Source: Magnolia sinica (lineage: Eukaryota; Streptophyta; Magnoliopsida; Magnoliales; Magnoliaceae). From it: a stretch of DNA of 64,000 bases. The number at the start of each line of letters is the position of its first letter. The stretch's first letter is position 1. The translations under genes were made by a program, and so were the position numbers. The notes beneath the pieces were generated by a model, which worked only from the letters and a program-made list of their open reading frames with translations, was not told where the DNA came from and did no database searches. Below are positions 54,615-64,000 of this stretch, piece by piece. The DNA lies in NCBI RefSeq assembly GCF_029962835.1, contig NC_080591.1:40741501-40805500 (forward strand), given 5' to 3'.

Positions 54615-55180
54615 TGTACACCCCACCCAAGCTAGCAACCTGATAAAGTATGGATGACCCTTAGGAACTAAACCTAAACCCTAAAACCCTACTTAAAGCC
54701 TCAACAATTTCCAAGCCTAAGCCAAACCTTAGTTGAACCCAAGCCATTATCTATGCCAAGCCATTACCCAAGCCATTACCTAAACCGAGATATACTTAAG
54801 CCGTTTTCAAGCCAAAGCCTTGAAACTAAGCCTTTTGCCGCTCTCCAGGCACAAATGAGCCAGCTGGCTAAATTGCAAAGATGAACATTAAAGAGAGGTA
54901 ATCCGGTTACCGCCTTCTCTCAGAATATGTGCCTCAAGTTACAGTTTTTGCTCTCTAGAAAGTCAATTGTGTTGGGACTTGCTTTACCCCTAAACCTCCA
55001 CTCATTTACTATTTTACCAAGCCCTTTAAACCATAAGAAAGTGTCATGTGGCATCTCCATTTCCTCCATCAATCTTAGAGTGTCACATCATCATTTACCC
55101 TTCATAATCCCTAGAATTACCAAAAAACCATCCTAAGGGATTATAAATACCCCATCCTCTCTTCATTTCAGACCAAGCAA

Positions 55181-55257
<77 letters not shown>

Positions 55258-56018
55258 CTTGAGTTCTTAAGCTCCCATCTTCTTTAGTCCCCTTTAGCCT
55301 CCTCCAACCCTCTCTTAGTCTCCTAGTCCCACTTAGGTCAACCCTTCTAAACCATGGTGCACCCAAACCTCTAAAGCCATTTCAAGTGCAAGTCAAAGAT
55401 CGTGCCATCATCACTAGTATTCATTTGTTGTTAATCGCATTATTACTTCCCTTCTTAACCTCCATACTTATCTAGGTTGTCATTGAATGTATGCTCCATG
55501 ACTTGTTGAAACTCCAGATCCTGACGCATCAGAAACTCATAATATTTTAGTCCTTTTGCATAACATTCTAGCATCATCACATCTTTCTTAAATCCTCATT
55601 TTATACATTCTCTAGATGTATATTCTGTGGCTTGCCGGAATTCTAGACCTTGGCATATCAGAAACCTGAGTATGCATAGTCTCATTTTAATACTTTGCAT
55701 CTTATCATCCTATTCCCTAAAATTAGCTTACCATGCGAAGTAGACACCATACACCTGTATGGGCAAAGAGGGTGCCTAACACATTCTATCTCTTTAATTG
55801 ATGTCTCTTGGAATCTTAGGTCGTCGATTAGGAGTCAACTCAAAGCAAGAGAGTATCTGGATTTTTAGGCTTTTATAGATTCTTCAAATTTTAGTTGATT
55901 GTGGGATTTTGAGCTAATTGACTAGTGGCGGCTCCAAGTCTACTACATCATTAATCCAAATAAGCCCATACACCTCAAATACAAAGATAAAAACATAGGT
56001 GCTGATTTTCAGTATTCA
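54615..56018 (+). repeat. 3' LTR of Tat/Ogre-like element
   Basis: Starts TGTACACCCCACCCAAGCT. TATA box TATAAATA at 55142..55149, GA microsatellite 55186..55255. The end lies at attca (56018) or cgca (56022); the former gives the better target duplication. Confidence 0.8.
55186..55255. repeat. (GA)n microsatellite in 3' LTR
   Basis: 70 bases, 35 units, directly downstream of the LTR TATA box. Confidence 0.95.
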
Positions 56019-56039
56019 CGCACATATACCTAATTGAAG

Positions 56040-56180
56040 GGGCCACATGAATATTAGCTTGATCCAAACGGTGTCGCCCACCGTGGGACCCACTGTGATG
56101 CGTATATGAGATCCTGACCGTCCAATTGGTGGACCCCACTGGTCTGATCAGACCTCCCCCTACACCCGAATATACACATA
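56040..56180. repeat. GTGGGACCCAC-type short repeat
   Basis: 'cccaccgtgggacccactgt' and 'gtggaccccactggtctgat' are partly self-complementary. Same repeat class as 60-64 kb. Confidence 0.45.
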
Positions 56181-56270
56181 TATTATATATAAAAAACAAA
56201 TTAAAAAAAAAATCAAAACAGCATCAGCAGCTGCTGCTATGAACAGCGTGCAGCAGTGCGCGCAGGCTGG

Positions 56271-56499
56271 ACACAGCAGTGTACAGCTGCATTTCCAGCA
56301 GGTGGGACACACTGCAGGCCCTCACGTGATGTATGTGCATTACATCCTTGCCATTCATCCATTTTGTCAGATTATTTTAGCTGCACGCTGACACAGCAGT
56401 GTACAGCTGCATTTCCAGCAGGTGGGACACACTGCAGGCCCTCACGTGATGTATGTGCATTACATCCTTGCCATTCATCCATTTTCTCAGATTATTTTA
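56271..56499. repeat. Recent 120-bp tandem duplication
   Basis: Units start at 56271 and 56391 and are almost identical (attttgtcag versus attttctcag). The second unit is cut at about 56499. Confidence 0.92.
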
Positions 56500-56659
56500 G
56501 GGCATGATCTAAAAAATGAAGCAGATCGGTGGGCCGACAAAAAAACAGTGGGGATTGAACACTTACCCTTGAAAACCCAAGGGGCCCCACCGTAATGCTT
56601 ATTTGCAATCCAACCTATTGATTAGGTCACCCAGACCTGTTATATAAATAAAAAATAGC

Positions 56660-56830
56660 AAAGGGCAGGGGGTCCCAGCTGGTGGGCCCACCCTGATGTA
56701 TGTATTTTGTATCACGCCACCCACCTGGTGGGTCCGCTGTGGGCCCACCGTGCCGTATGAGTTTTATCCACTCCGTCCATCAGATGGGGCCGCACCAAGC
56801 TGAACTAGATCCAAATCGCAGGTGGAACGC
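56660..56830. repeat. GGTGGGCCCACC-type short repeat cluster
   Basis: 'ctggtgggcccaccctgatg', 'gtgggtccgctgtgggccca' and 'ccgtccatcagatgggg': a dispersed non-coding repeat of the GC-rich class. Confidence 0.5.
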
Positions 56831-56958
56831 ACCCTAGAAGCAGCAGTGACATTAAAATCCACGTTGCAACATTCAAGGGCCTACACGATGTATATTTGAT
56901 ATCCGACCTGTGGTGGCCACATGGCAGTGGCCGACTAGTTAGCGGGGTCCACCGAGAG

Positions 56959-57030
56959 GTGAATCTGTTACCCCATGTGTTGGCAGGGACAGGTCTAAGT
57001 GAATCTGTTACCCCATGTGTTGGCAGGGCC
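56959..57030. repeat. 40-bp tandem duplication
   Basis: 'gaatctgttaccccatgtgt' occurs at 56961 and 57001. Confidence 0.9.
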
Positions 57031-59104
57031 ATGTAGACCTGTCTCAAGGTAAAACACACAATTAGGATGATAGTATTGGATGATGGGTAATTGTGATGAT
57101 GACCAGGGATCAATAGAGGTATGTGATGCGATGCTTTGATTAACGTGATTTTACATCATAGCATGATAATCTAATGACTTAGACATGTTGATCATAATCA
57201 AGCATGCATCAGGTGGTGGGGCATGCTATAAGTATTAAAATGATTAAAGCACACTTTACTTGTCAAATTTCGTATAGCCAAAACAACTTAACAAGAGATC
57301 TTCAAGACCAACTTAAGAATTAAGAAAAGATCAAGCTCAAGAATAAAGAAAAGATCAAGCTCAAGTCTGGTACATTCTCAAGAGAAGATTAAGCTATATA
57401 TCAACTGATATTTAAGTATAAGATTAAGCTCTCAAGTCAAGATGAAGTCAGTGATTATCACGCCCCAAACTCGAAAATCAGATTCACAGGAATCCTGATC
57501 TCCGAATCCGGTGCCGACAGCCTCCGTAGTACCCCATTCTCAGCTTCCAACATCCATACGCTAGATTCCGATCCTGGGATCCTATTAGGAGGATTTTTTT
57601 TAAACGTACATTTGTTTCATAACAAGCATAACCACAAGTTTACCCAAATCACAAAGGCAACATCATCATTACATATCCAGGAATATGAACATTTGAATAC
57701 AGTGCTGAAAGGAAAATACATATGTCAAAATTAAAGCTCCAAAAGTCTGCTGTACGCTCGAAGCTCAACACTGTTACAACCTGACGTCACCTGCACGCAT
57801 CTATCGTGCATAAGCTTATAGAAAGCTTAGAGGGTGGTGAAAGTGTGTGCACAAGGTAAGTGCCAAGTATGCAATACAATGCCATAAACCATACAATGGA
57901 ATAAACGAAAATACTGATAAGATACGATATCAGAGTAAGCGGAATTATACTGGTAAGTCCACGAGTCATACAATATCGGAGTACGCAATACAAATCAGCT
58001 ATACAAATGAGGAGTCAAAGAGAGCCAAATATCAGATGCTGAGGGTAAAATGTAATATGTAAATCCTGTTAAGTCCGTCTAGGCCATATAAGTGCAGAAA
58101 CATAGTAACCCAAAATGCTAAGTACTGCGGATGCAATGTAATATGCGGTGCGAATGAAATGACCATGCTGGAGTGTGAAGTCGGGATGATAGTACGTAGT
58201 ATCGTAGGCTACGGGGTCCACCGCAAGGGACTTCTATCCAAACTAGTCCCATACCTAAATTTGGATAGTCAGGCTTAATGTGGTAAACTCCTGATCTCAG
58301 GTTAGTCACGCTCCCAACCGAAATCCTGGCCATGCGAAGGTACACGTAACAAATATTTACGCACTACCAACCTGAGTGGATAATGAATGAATGGATGAAT
58401 GAATATGCAATTCCTACTCAATAAGTCCACATATCAGTATGGTTACTCTCTGAAAAATCACCGGGGTCTATTACACTCTAAACCGGATTGCCGTCCCATC
58501 GCGTGCAACAAGGTGAGTGGAAGAGACCTCACTATCCGCCTGCCAATATCAGGCCTGGCTGGTGGATAGCAAACCCATTCCTCGAGCTGGTTAGACTCAG
58601 CTTAACATTGCCCCCTCCTCTCGGGCAGGTAACGCCGTACCCCCTTCCAACTGACCTCGATACAGTGGGAGACGCGGCCTAACAGTATACGGCCCTCATG
58701 CGCTCGTGCATCTACTCGGTCTAGACGTTTGAGCAACCTTTGGAACCAAGAGGGTTTAAGGACTTTCACCCAGGGATATCTATAGCATCTCATGTAGAAC
58801 AGATTTTCGGTGTCCCATCTGACCATCTACGAAATACCTGTGAAGGCTACGGCCTTGATGTCGCTAGGGCGTATGGTGGTTATGTCACACAAATACGAGA
58901 TACATGAGTCACACAGTCCAATCAGGCATCAATCCTGCGCATACTGTGCGCTTATGTGGGCAACTTCACCTATCAGGGAGCCCCATAAACAACCTGCCCT
59001 ATGGCATATGTAATGGTCAATCACATCTCATAATAAACATGCAGATGATGCGTATGGGCATGTATTATGATGTTATGCTGTCATATACTCACAATCGGTA
59101 TCAA

Positions 59105-60030
59105 TAACTGGCCTCAATAATCGGCATCGATAATCGGCCTCGACAATGTGGACATTTAACCAACATTGCCCCTAAGGAGTGGCCCACATATATAGAGCCT
59201 AACATATAATGGACTCATGGCCTCACAAAGGGCCTGATATATAACACCATGGGCCTCGCTCAAGAGCTTAATACACATCACGATGGGCCTTTCACATGGG
59301 CCTAACATACATCTCCATGAGCTCCATTGCCTGGCCCTCAAATGCATCACAATGGGCCTCATCACATAGGCCTCATATACATCACATTGGGCCTTAAACA
59401 CAGGCTAAATACACATCGCAATGGGCCTCAAATATGGGCCGTATATACATCACACAGGCCGAATACACATCACAATAGGCCTCAACTATGGGTCGCATAT
59501 ACACCACATGGGTTTCGACAAATGGCCTCGGCAATCGAAATTGGCCTCGACAATCGAAATCGGCCTCAACAATTGGAATCGACACTCGAAATCGGCCTTG
59601 ACACTCGGTCTCGACAATTGGAATCGCCCTATACAATCGACCTCGACAAATCAGAATCAGCCTATACAATCGACCTCGACAAATCAGAATCAGCCTCGAT
59701 AATCGGAATCGGCCTCGACAAATCAGAATCGGTCTCGATACTCGGCCTCGACAATCGGAATCGGCCCTGATACACAGCCTTGATAATCGAAATCTGTATC
59801 GATAATCTGAATCGGCCTCGACAATCAAAATCGGCCTCGATTATCGGAATCGATCGATAATTAGAATCGGTAAATCGGTCACGTCAATCGGAATCGGCAA
59901 TCGGTCATGACAATCGGAGTAAATTGATAATCAGAATCAGCAAATCGGTCACATCAATCGGAATCGGCAATCGGTCACAACAATCGAAATTAATCGATAA
60001 TCAGAATCAGCAAATCGGAATCGGTAATCG
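59105..60030. repeat. Degenerate array of TCGACAATCGGAATCGG-type units
   Basis: Dozens of 'cctcgacaatcggaatcgg' variants with 12-24-base spacing; the densest part is 59510..60025. It creates low-complexity open frames on both strands that are not genes. Confidence 0.85.
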
Positions 60031-60530
60031 GCCTAACCAAAGGCCTAAGGGAAGGTCACAATGAGGATTTTCAACCATCATTGCCCATCAATGTTGTCAT
60101 GTAACCAACATTGCTCCCAAGGAGTGACCCATACAAAGGATTCATACACAACATAACGGGCCTTACATACATTGCATTGGGCCTTAACCATGGGCCTCGA
60201 ATACATCACAATGGGCCTTGCCCATAGGCCATGAATACATCACATTGAGCCTCGCCCATGGGCCTCGAATACATCACAATGGGCCTTGCCCATAGGCCAT
60301 GAATACATCACATTGGGCCTCGAATACATCACAATGGGCCTTAAATATACATCACAGGTGGGCCTTGCACATGCAGCAAGTGGACCTACTTATCACAGTT
60401 GGGCCTACCAGCGGTCCAGCCAAAGAATGGACTGGATAACATACACATCACGGTGGGTCGCATCATTGGGCCGCACCAATGGGCCTCATATATATCAAGT
60501 GGGCCGCATAAATGGACGGCGTGAACATAC
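59160..60530. repeat. Degenerate GGGCCT...ATACATCACAAT array
   Basis: Units such as 'gggcctcgaatacatcacaa' and 'gggccttgcccataggcc' repeat on both sides of the ATCGG array (59160..59510 and 60120..60530). The best pair, 60200..60250 and 60255..60310, is nearly identical. Confidence 0.8.
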
Positions 60531-61320
60531 ATAACACGGTGGGTCCCCCTATGATGTGGGTCGTGGAGGTTTTGCATTTCATGGTGAGAGCCTGGATCAC
60601 ATCTAAAATTATTTCAATAATTGCAGGTGCAACATATATATCACTGCACACTATCATTTTATGGGACACATGGCTCACTAATGATAATCAGCATTGTCCA
60701 AACATTGGACATGTAAATCAGCACTATCCAATCATTGCCCAGAACCTTTGGACAGTGCGGATATGCAACAAATCATTAAGGTGGACCCCATGGCTTGCTG
60801 ACATCGATACATCAGCCATATAGGTGGTGTGACCTGTTGTTCCACCATCCAGATGGACGGTTTGGACATAACACATGTCATGGTGGACCACAGATGATCG
60901 GTAGGATGAAACACATATATCACAGTGGCCCTACATGGATGGACGGTGAGATCTAACGCACTCCTCATGATCCAAACCCATAGAACTTGTGACGTCATGC
61001 AGTGGGACTCGCTGCTAAACGATTTGGATATAAATACATCAATGTGAGTCCAGCACATCCCACGTGCTGGATGGTGCACGCACAGCAGGTGGGTCCCATG
61101 CTTCCAAAATAGACGGATAGCATGGATAAAGCATACATCACAGTGGTGCCCCACATCCACCGTCCAGATGATGGATGGTCTGGATGGCTTTCTAATGGAC
61201 AGTGGAAAAAAAATAAAACACATACATCTAGCTGGACCCACAGGGCTGTTGATGTCTCGGCAGTGGGCCCACCGTCCAGAAAACGGACGAACGGCTGGGA
61301 TGAATTACATACGGTCAAGG
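60530..61320. repeat. Cluster of GTGGGTCCCA / CATCACAGTGG short repeats
   Basis: Recurrent 'acatcacggtgggtc', 'tggatggacggt' and 'caggtgggtcccatg' phrases, about 150-250 bases apart. They look like stacked copies of one non-autonomous repeat family; individual borders are unclear. Confidence 0.5.
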
Positions 61321-61324
61321 TGGG

Positions 61325-63484
61325 TGATGTTTTATTTAAACCAATCTGATTTAAATGATTTTAAACTCACAAGTATATGAATCAAATGTAAATATGATAC
61401 GTATTATGAGATCATTCCCACGAGGACTGGTTGTCACAATTCGAAATTTACGATTCTTCTTAACTAATCCAACAAATGGTTGAGCTAATGATTAAGTAAA
61501 CTAATCAATATAAAATAACTGAGAACAAGGAGGAAAATTCAATCAAGGAGAACACTAAGACTTTTGAATCCACCCCTAATTATCCTAACCCTTGTTTTAC
61601 CTGTTGATTCACCCTAATTCAGATTGATGTAAATAAATAAAGCACACTCTATGTCCTTGGTCGGGCACACAGAATGTATAATCCCTTAAAGCATAAGGAT
61701 CACATCTTTCCATCCATGGTCAGGCATGAAGAGATGTAGATTCCTATTTCTTTCTCTATAGGAAACCTGTTCATGGTCAGACACAAGCACCTAGAATAAG
61801 ATTCCAAACAACATCCACATCTAGACTTTGGTTAAGCTCATAGAATGGAGAAGTACAGAGTTTTCAGTAAAGCACATTAAAGAAAGAAACAAATCAATCA
61901 AATCAAGATGAATTCAACAATAAACAAGAGTCATTCAAATTAAGGGCTTCATCTCAGCCTTAGCTAAGAGATTAGCAATCCATGAATGAACATCCTTCTC
62001 TATCTTCTTTCTTCCTCTCTCTCTTTCTCTTCTCTTTCTTCTCTCCAAACCGAGCTCTGGATCTCGTTCCCCCCCTCTGCTCCCATCTCTTTCTTCTCTT
62101 TATAGCCTGCTAAGTTCGGCTGGAAGAGGTCGGTAGATGGCTTAGAGCGGACGTGTTCACAACCGGTGCGGAATTGTTACGCACTCCCTGCGTAATATTC
62201 TTGTGCTAAGGTTGGTAGGGCCCACTTCTTGGTATTAGGTGCAAGATCTACGCCATCCATTGAAGTATCCTCGAAATTTTGACCAGACCTGGATGGTTTT
62301 GGAATGTTATTGATGCTGGCAAAAGTAGTAATGACACTAAAATCATTGCAGGGTCGTCCATTTTTGACCGTTGAAACCAGCACTTGTGTGCGAATGAGGA
62401 CACAATATCAACATGGGTTCAACCAGATCGTGCCCCTCTGTATGATGGACGGATCAGATTGATCGTTTGGTCCATGATGAGGGCCCACTAGAACCGTACA
62501 TAGGCTTTGTTGCGAAACAGAGCTCTCATGGTTCTACGCTATTTGATTGGTAGGACCCATGATCAGAGCCGGATAGGAAATTCACTCCGTTCATTAGTTT
62601 AGTCACCAAAAATAGGTCAGGAATGACCCTTTTTGGATCAGATTATTGGTGGCCCATAGATGGTTTCATTTCACCGTCCGTTTGATGTTTGGACAGCTGG
62701 AATCCCATCCTCTGTATTTCTTCAAATTTTGTCAGCTAGGCATTGGTAAGCTGGGCCGTGGGAATCTAATGGACGTTCCAGATTCATCATCTAGACCGAG
62801 ATGGTGGGCCATGTACACCGTTCGCGGACGGCCCTGCATAACGTTCAAGAAGGAAGTTTCCTTCTTTGAATTTACTCGGTCAAGGGTCGGTTTGACCATG
62901 GTGGAAGTGCAGCGCACAGGTGGTGCATTTGTGTATTATGCACACACTGTTTGGGTAGGGTCCACTATGATGTTTTTGAGAAATCCGTTCCGTCCATCTG
63001 TTTTCTCATATCTTTTAAACAATTGGGACCAAAATTGAAGCATATCCAAGGATCATGTGGGCCCCAGATTAATGATTTGTGGGATGATCTATCCGTTGGG
63101 CCACTTTCAGAGGGATCCAATGGCTGAAATTTTACTTGTACAGTTAATTTATGGCCCCCAGGCCATGTATAAAGTTTTGAGCTAATCGGATGGCGGGAAC
63201 CATGTGATCTTGCATTCTGCACGAATTTCGGGCCTATTTAACGTGAACGGCTTGATTTTCTTGGATCCCTGGCATATAAATCCGTCAATCTTGGTCCTCT
63301 GGAATCCGTCCCCTACTCTGATGACTTCAGAGTATCAAATCCACGCTTTTAGTACTTTTTTTCAGTCAACACTCCTGATTATATCCTGCAACAAAAATAC
63401 GATTAAAATATTCCATTAAGCATTATCATGTACGTAGAATTAGGTAATAATCGGGATCTAATATGCACTATTTGACCCTCATCA
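61325..63484 (-). mobile_element. Solo LTR, family A-like, copy 3
   Basis: Right end gaccctcatca matches, in layout, the family A end 'cacactcaaca', preceded by 'aagcattatcatg...ggtaat'. Near the left end 'cacgaggactgg' matches 'tacaaggacta'. 'cttagctaagagattagca' (61958..61976) and a minus-strand TATA (ctataaagag, near 62099) sit as in the other copies. Flanks gtggg (61320..61324) and gtgag (63485..63489) agree at 4 of 5. The extra length lies in 62150..63250. Confidence 0.65.
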
Positions 63485-63599
63485 GTGAGTCCCACGCTGC
63501 ATGAATGCAGCACACATGTAGGGTGGGCGGCACCAATAAAACACTTACATTACGGTGATTCCACCGTCCAGAAAACCTCTGGACAGTGAAACATATAAA

Positions 63600-63740
63600 T
63601 CATAGTGGGTCCCACGTGATGGGCCACCCTCCTATTATAACATAATAATATTATATTATATAATACATGAGGTGGGTCCCACGTGGTGGGCCACCCTCAC
63701 ATTATAAAATAATAATATTATATTATCCTATATGTATATC
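63600..63740. repeat. 67-bp tandem duplication with ATAATATTATAT tail
   Basis: 'gtgggtcccacgtg' starts at 63605 and 63672, each followed by 'gggccaccctc' and 'ataataatattatattat'. Confidence 0.85.
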
Positions 63741-63779
63741 ACATGATATAATATTATATAATATTTATTTCGTTGTTAG

Positions 63780-64000
63780 AAAAAGGTCCAGCGTCCAGAC
63801 CTTTTGGACGCTAGACGGACGGTTTAGATTTAGGACGGGTGCGTCAAGGTGGGGTCCACTTGCTGAATGCACATGTCTTCAAAGTGGGCCCTACATCCAA
63901 TGTGCCACACGTGCTGCTGTGCAGCATGGAAGAAACGCATATATCATGATGTGGCCTGCCAGAAGGATGACGTAGGTGCAATGAAAGGACGGTGTGGGAC
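63780..64000. repeat. GC-rich short repeat cluster at window end
   Basis: 'ccagcgtccagaccttttgg' and 'tggacgctagacggacggtt' are near-inverted, followed by 'gtggggtccacttgctgaat' and 'gtgctgctgtgcagcatgg' hairpin-like words. Non-coding. Confidence 0.45.

Larger units (their letters stand above)
40246..56018 (+). mobile_element. Tat/Ogre-like Ty3 retrotransposon with both LTRs, pol largely deleted
   Basis: LTRs at 40246..41577 and 54615..56018 share ends and internal order: a CCTAAACCCTAAAAC block, a TATAAATACCCC box, a GA microsatellite and 'gcctaacacattc'. A tRNA-Arg-like primer site follows the 5' LTR and a purine tract precedes the 3' LTR. Flanks cacac and cgcac agree at 4 of 5 bases. Gag, the protease end, the pre-RT linker, the first bases of RT and an integrase C-terminus are recognisable; the RT, RNase H and integrase cores are missing. 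Two solo LTRs (42885..44432, 49435..51320) interrupt it. Confidence 0.8.
57452..60530 (+). repeat. Probable long LTR (chromovirus-like), boundaries uncertain
   Basis: Starts TGATTATCACGCCCC, reminiscent of 'TGT.ACGCCCC' LTR starts of Tekay/Del chromoviruses, with 'aagcttatagaaagcttaga' nearby. No PPT precedes it and no coding follows, so it may be a solo LTR. It contains the satellite arrays at 59100..60530. The right end is not determined. Confidence 0.35.

Noticed and set aside
56256..56507. Cys-rich repeated 83-codon frame
   Set aside because: Consists of the 120-bp tandem duplication; 120 is divisible by three so the repeat stays open by chance.
59327..59828. Open frames on both strands of 93-147 codons
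   Set aside because: Both derive from the ATCGG and GGGCCT arrays; periodic low-complexity products without a plausible start or domain.

Overview
The window is nuclear DNA of a flowering plant: a gene with 14 exons and GT-AG introns, sitting in dense, nested plant retrotransposons (L1- and RTE-type LINEs, Athila-, Tat/Ogre- and chromovirus-type Ty3 elements, SIRE-like LTRs). The many short 'gtgggtccca ... catcacggtgggcc' repeats remind me of intergenic DNA of magnoliids (Magnoliaceae/Lauraceae). That assignment is from memory and has low confidence.

The only host gene I can support is a four-RRM polypyrimidine tract-binding protein (plant PTBP3 type) on the + strand, 6553..37274. Fourteen coding exons join in one frame into a 449-residue protein (1350 nt with stop). 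Two introns account for most of the 30.7 kb span. Intron 4 (8.7 kb) holds LINE fragments, tandem repeats, a foldback element and a tRNA-Lys-like relic. Intron 13 (16.3 kb) holds an L1 LINE and a 10.25-kb chromovirus whose 3' LTR is itself split by a solo LTR. Exon 5, whose skipping would shift the frame, is flanked on both sides by CU-rich tracts, which suggests PTB-type self-regulation.

Left flank (1..5900): two minus-strand Ty3 elements. An Athila-type element (gag, tRNA-Asp-like primer site, 5' LTR 1350..2674) appears inserted into a second Ty3 element (gag 3530..4790, primer-site-like sequence near 5230).

Right flank (40246..56020): a 15.8-kb Tat/Ogre-like element with tRNA-Arg-like primer site and both LTRs. 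Most of its catalytic pol is lost, and two solo LTRs with perfect 5-bp target duplications are inserted in it (42885..44432, TSD ATGGG; 49435..51320, TSD CCCTC). From 56 to 64 kb there are short GC-rich repeats, a probable long LTR carrying two degenerate satellite arrays, and another Athila-type solo LTR (61325..63484).

The most interesting unexplained pattern is a near-palindromic motif, TCGATGNCATCGA, arrayed just upstream of the likely TATA box in LTRs of two unrelated families. Related TCGATA/ATCGG-rich arrays occur in intron 13 and at 59.1-60.0 kb. All element assignments rest on reading motifs and repeats by eye; no database search or alignment was run.
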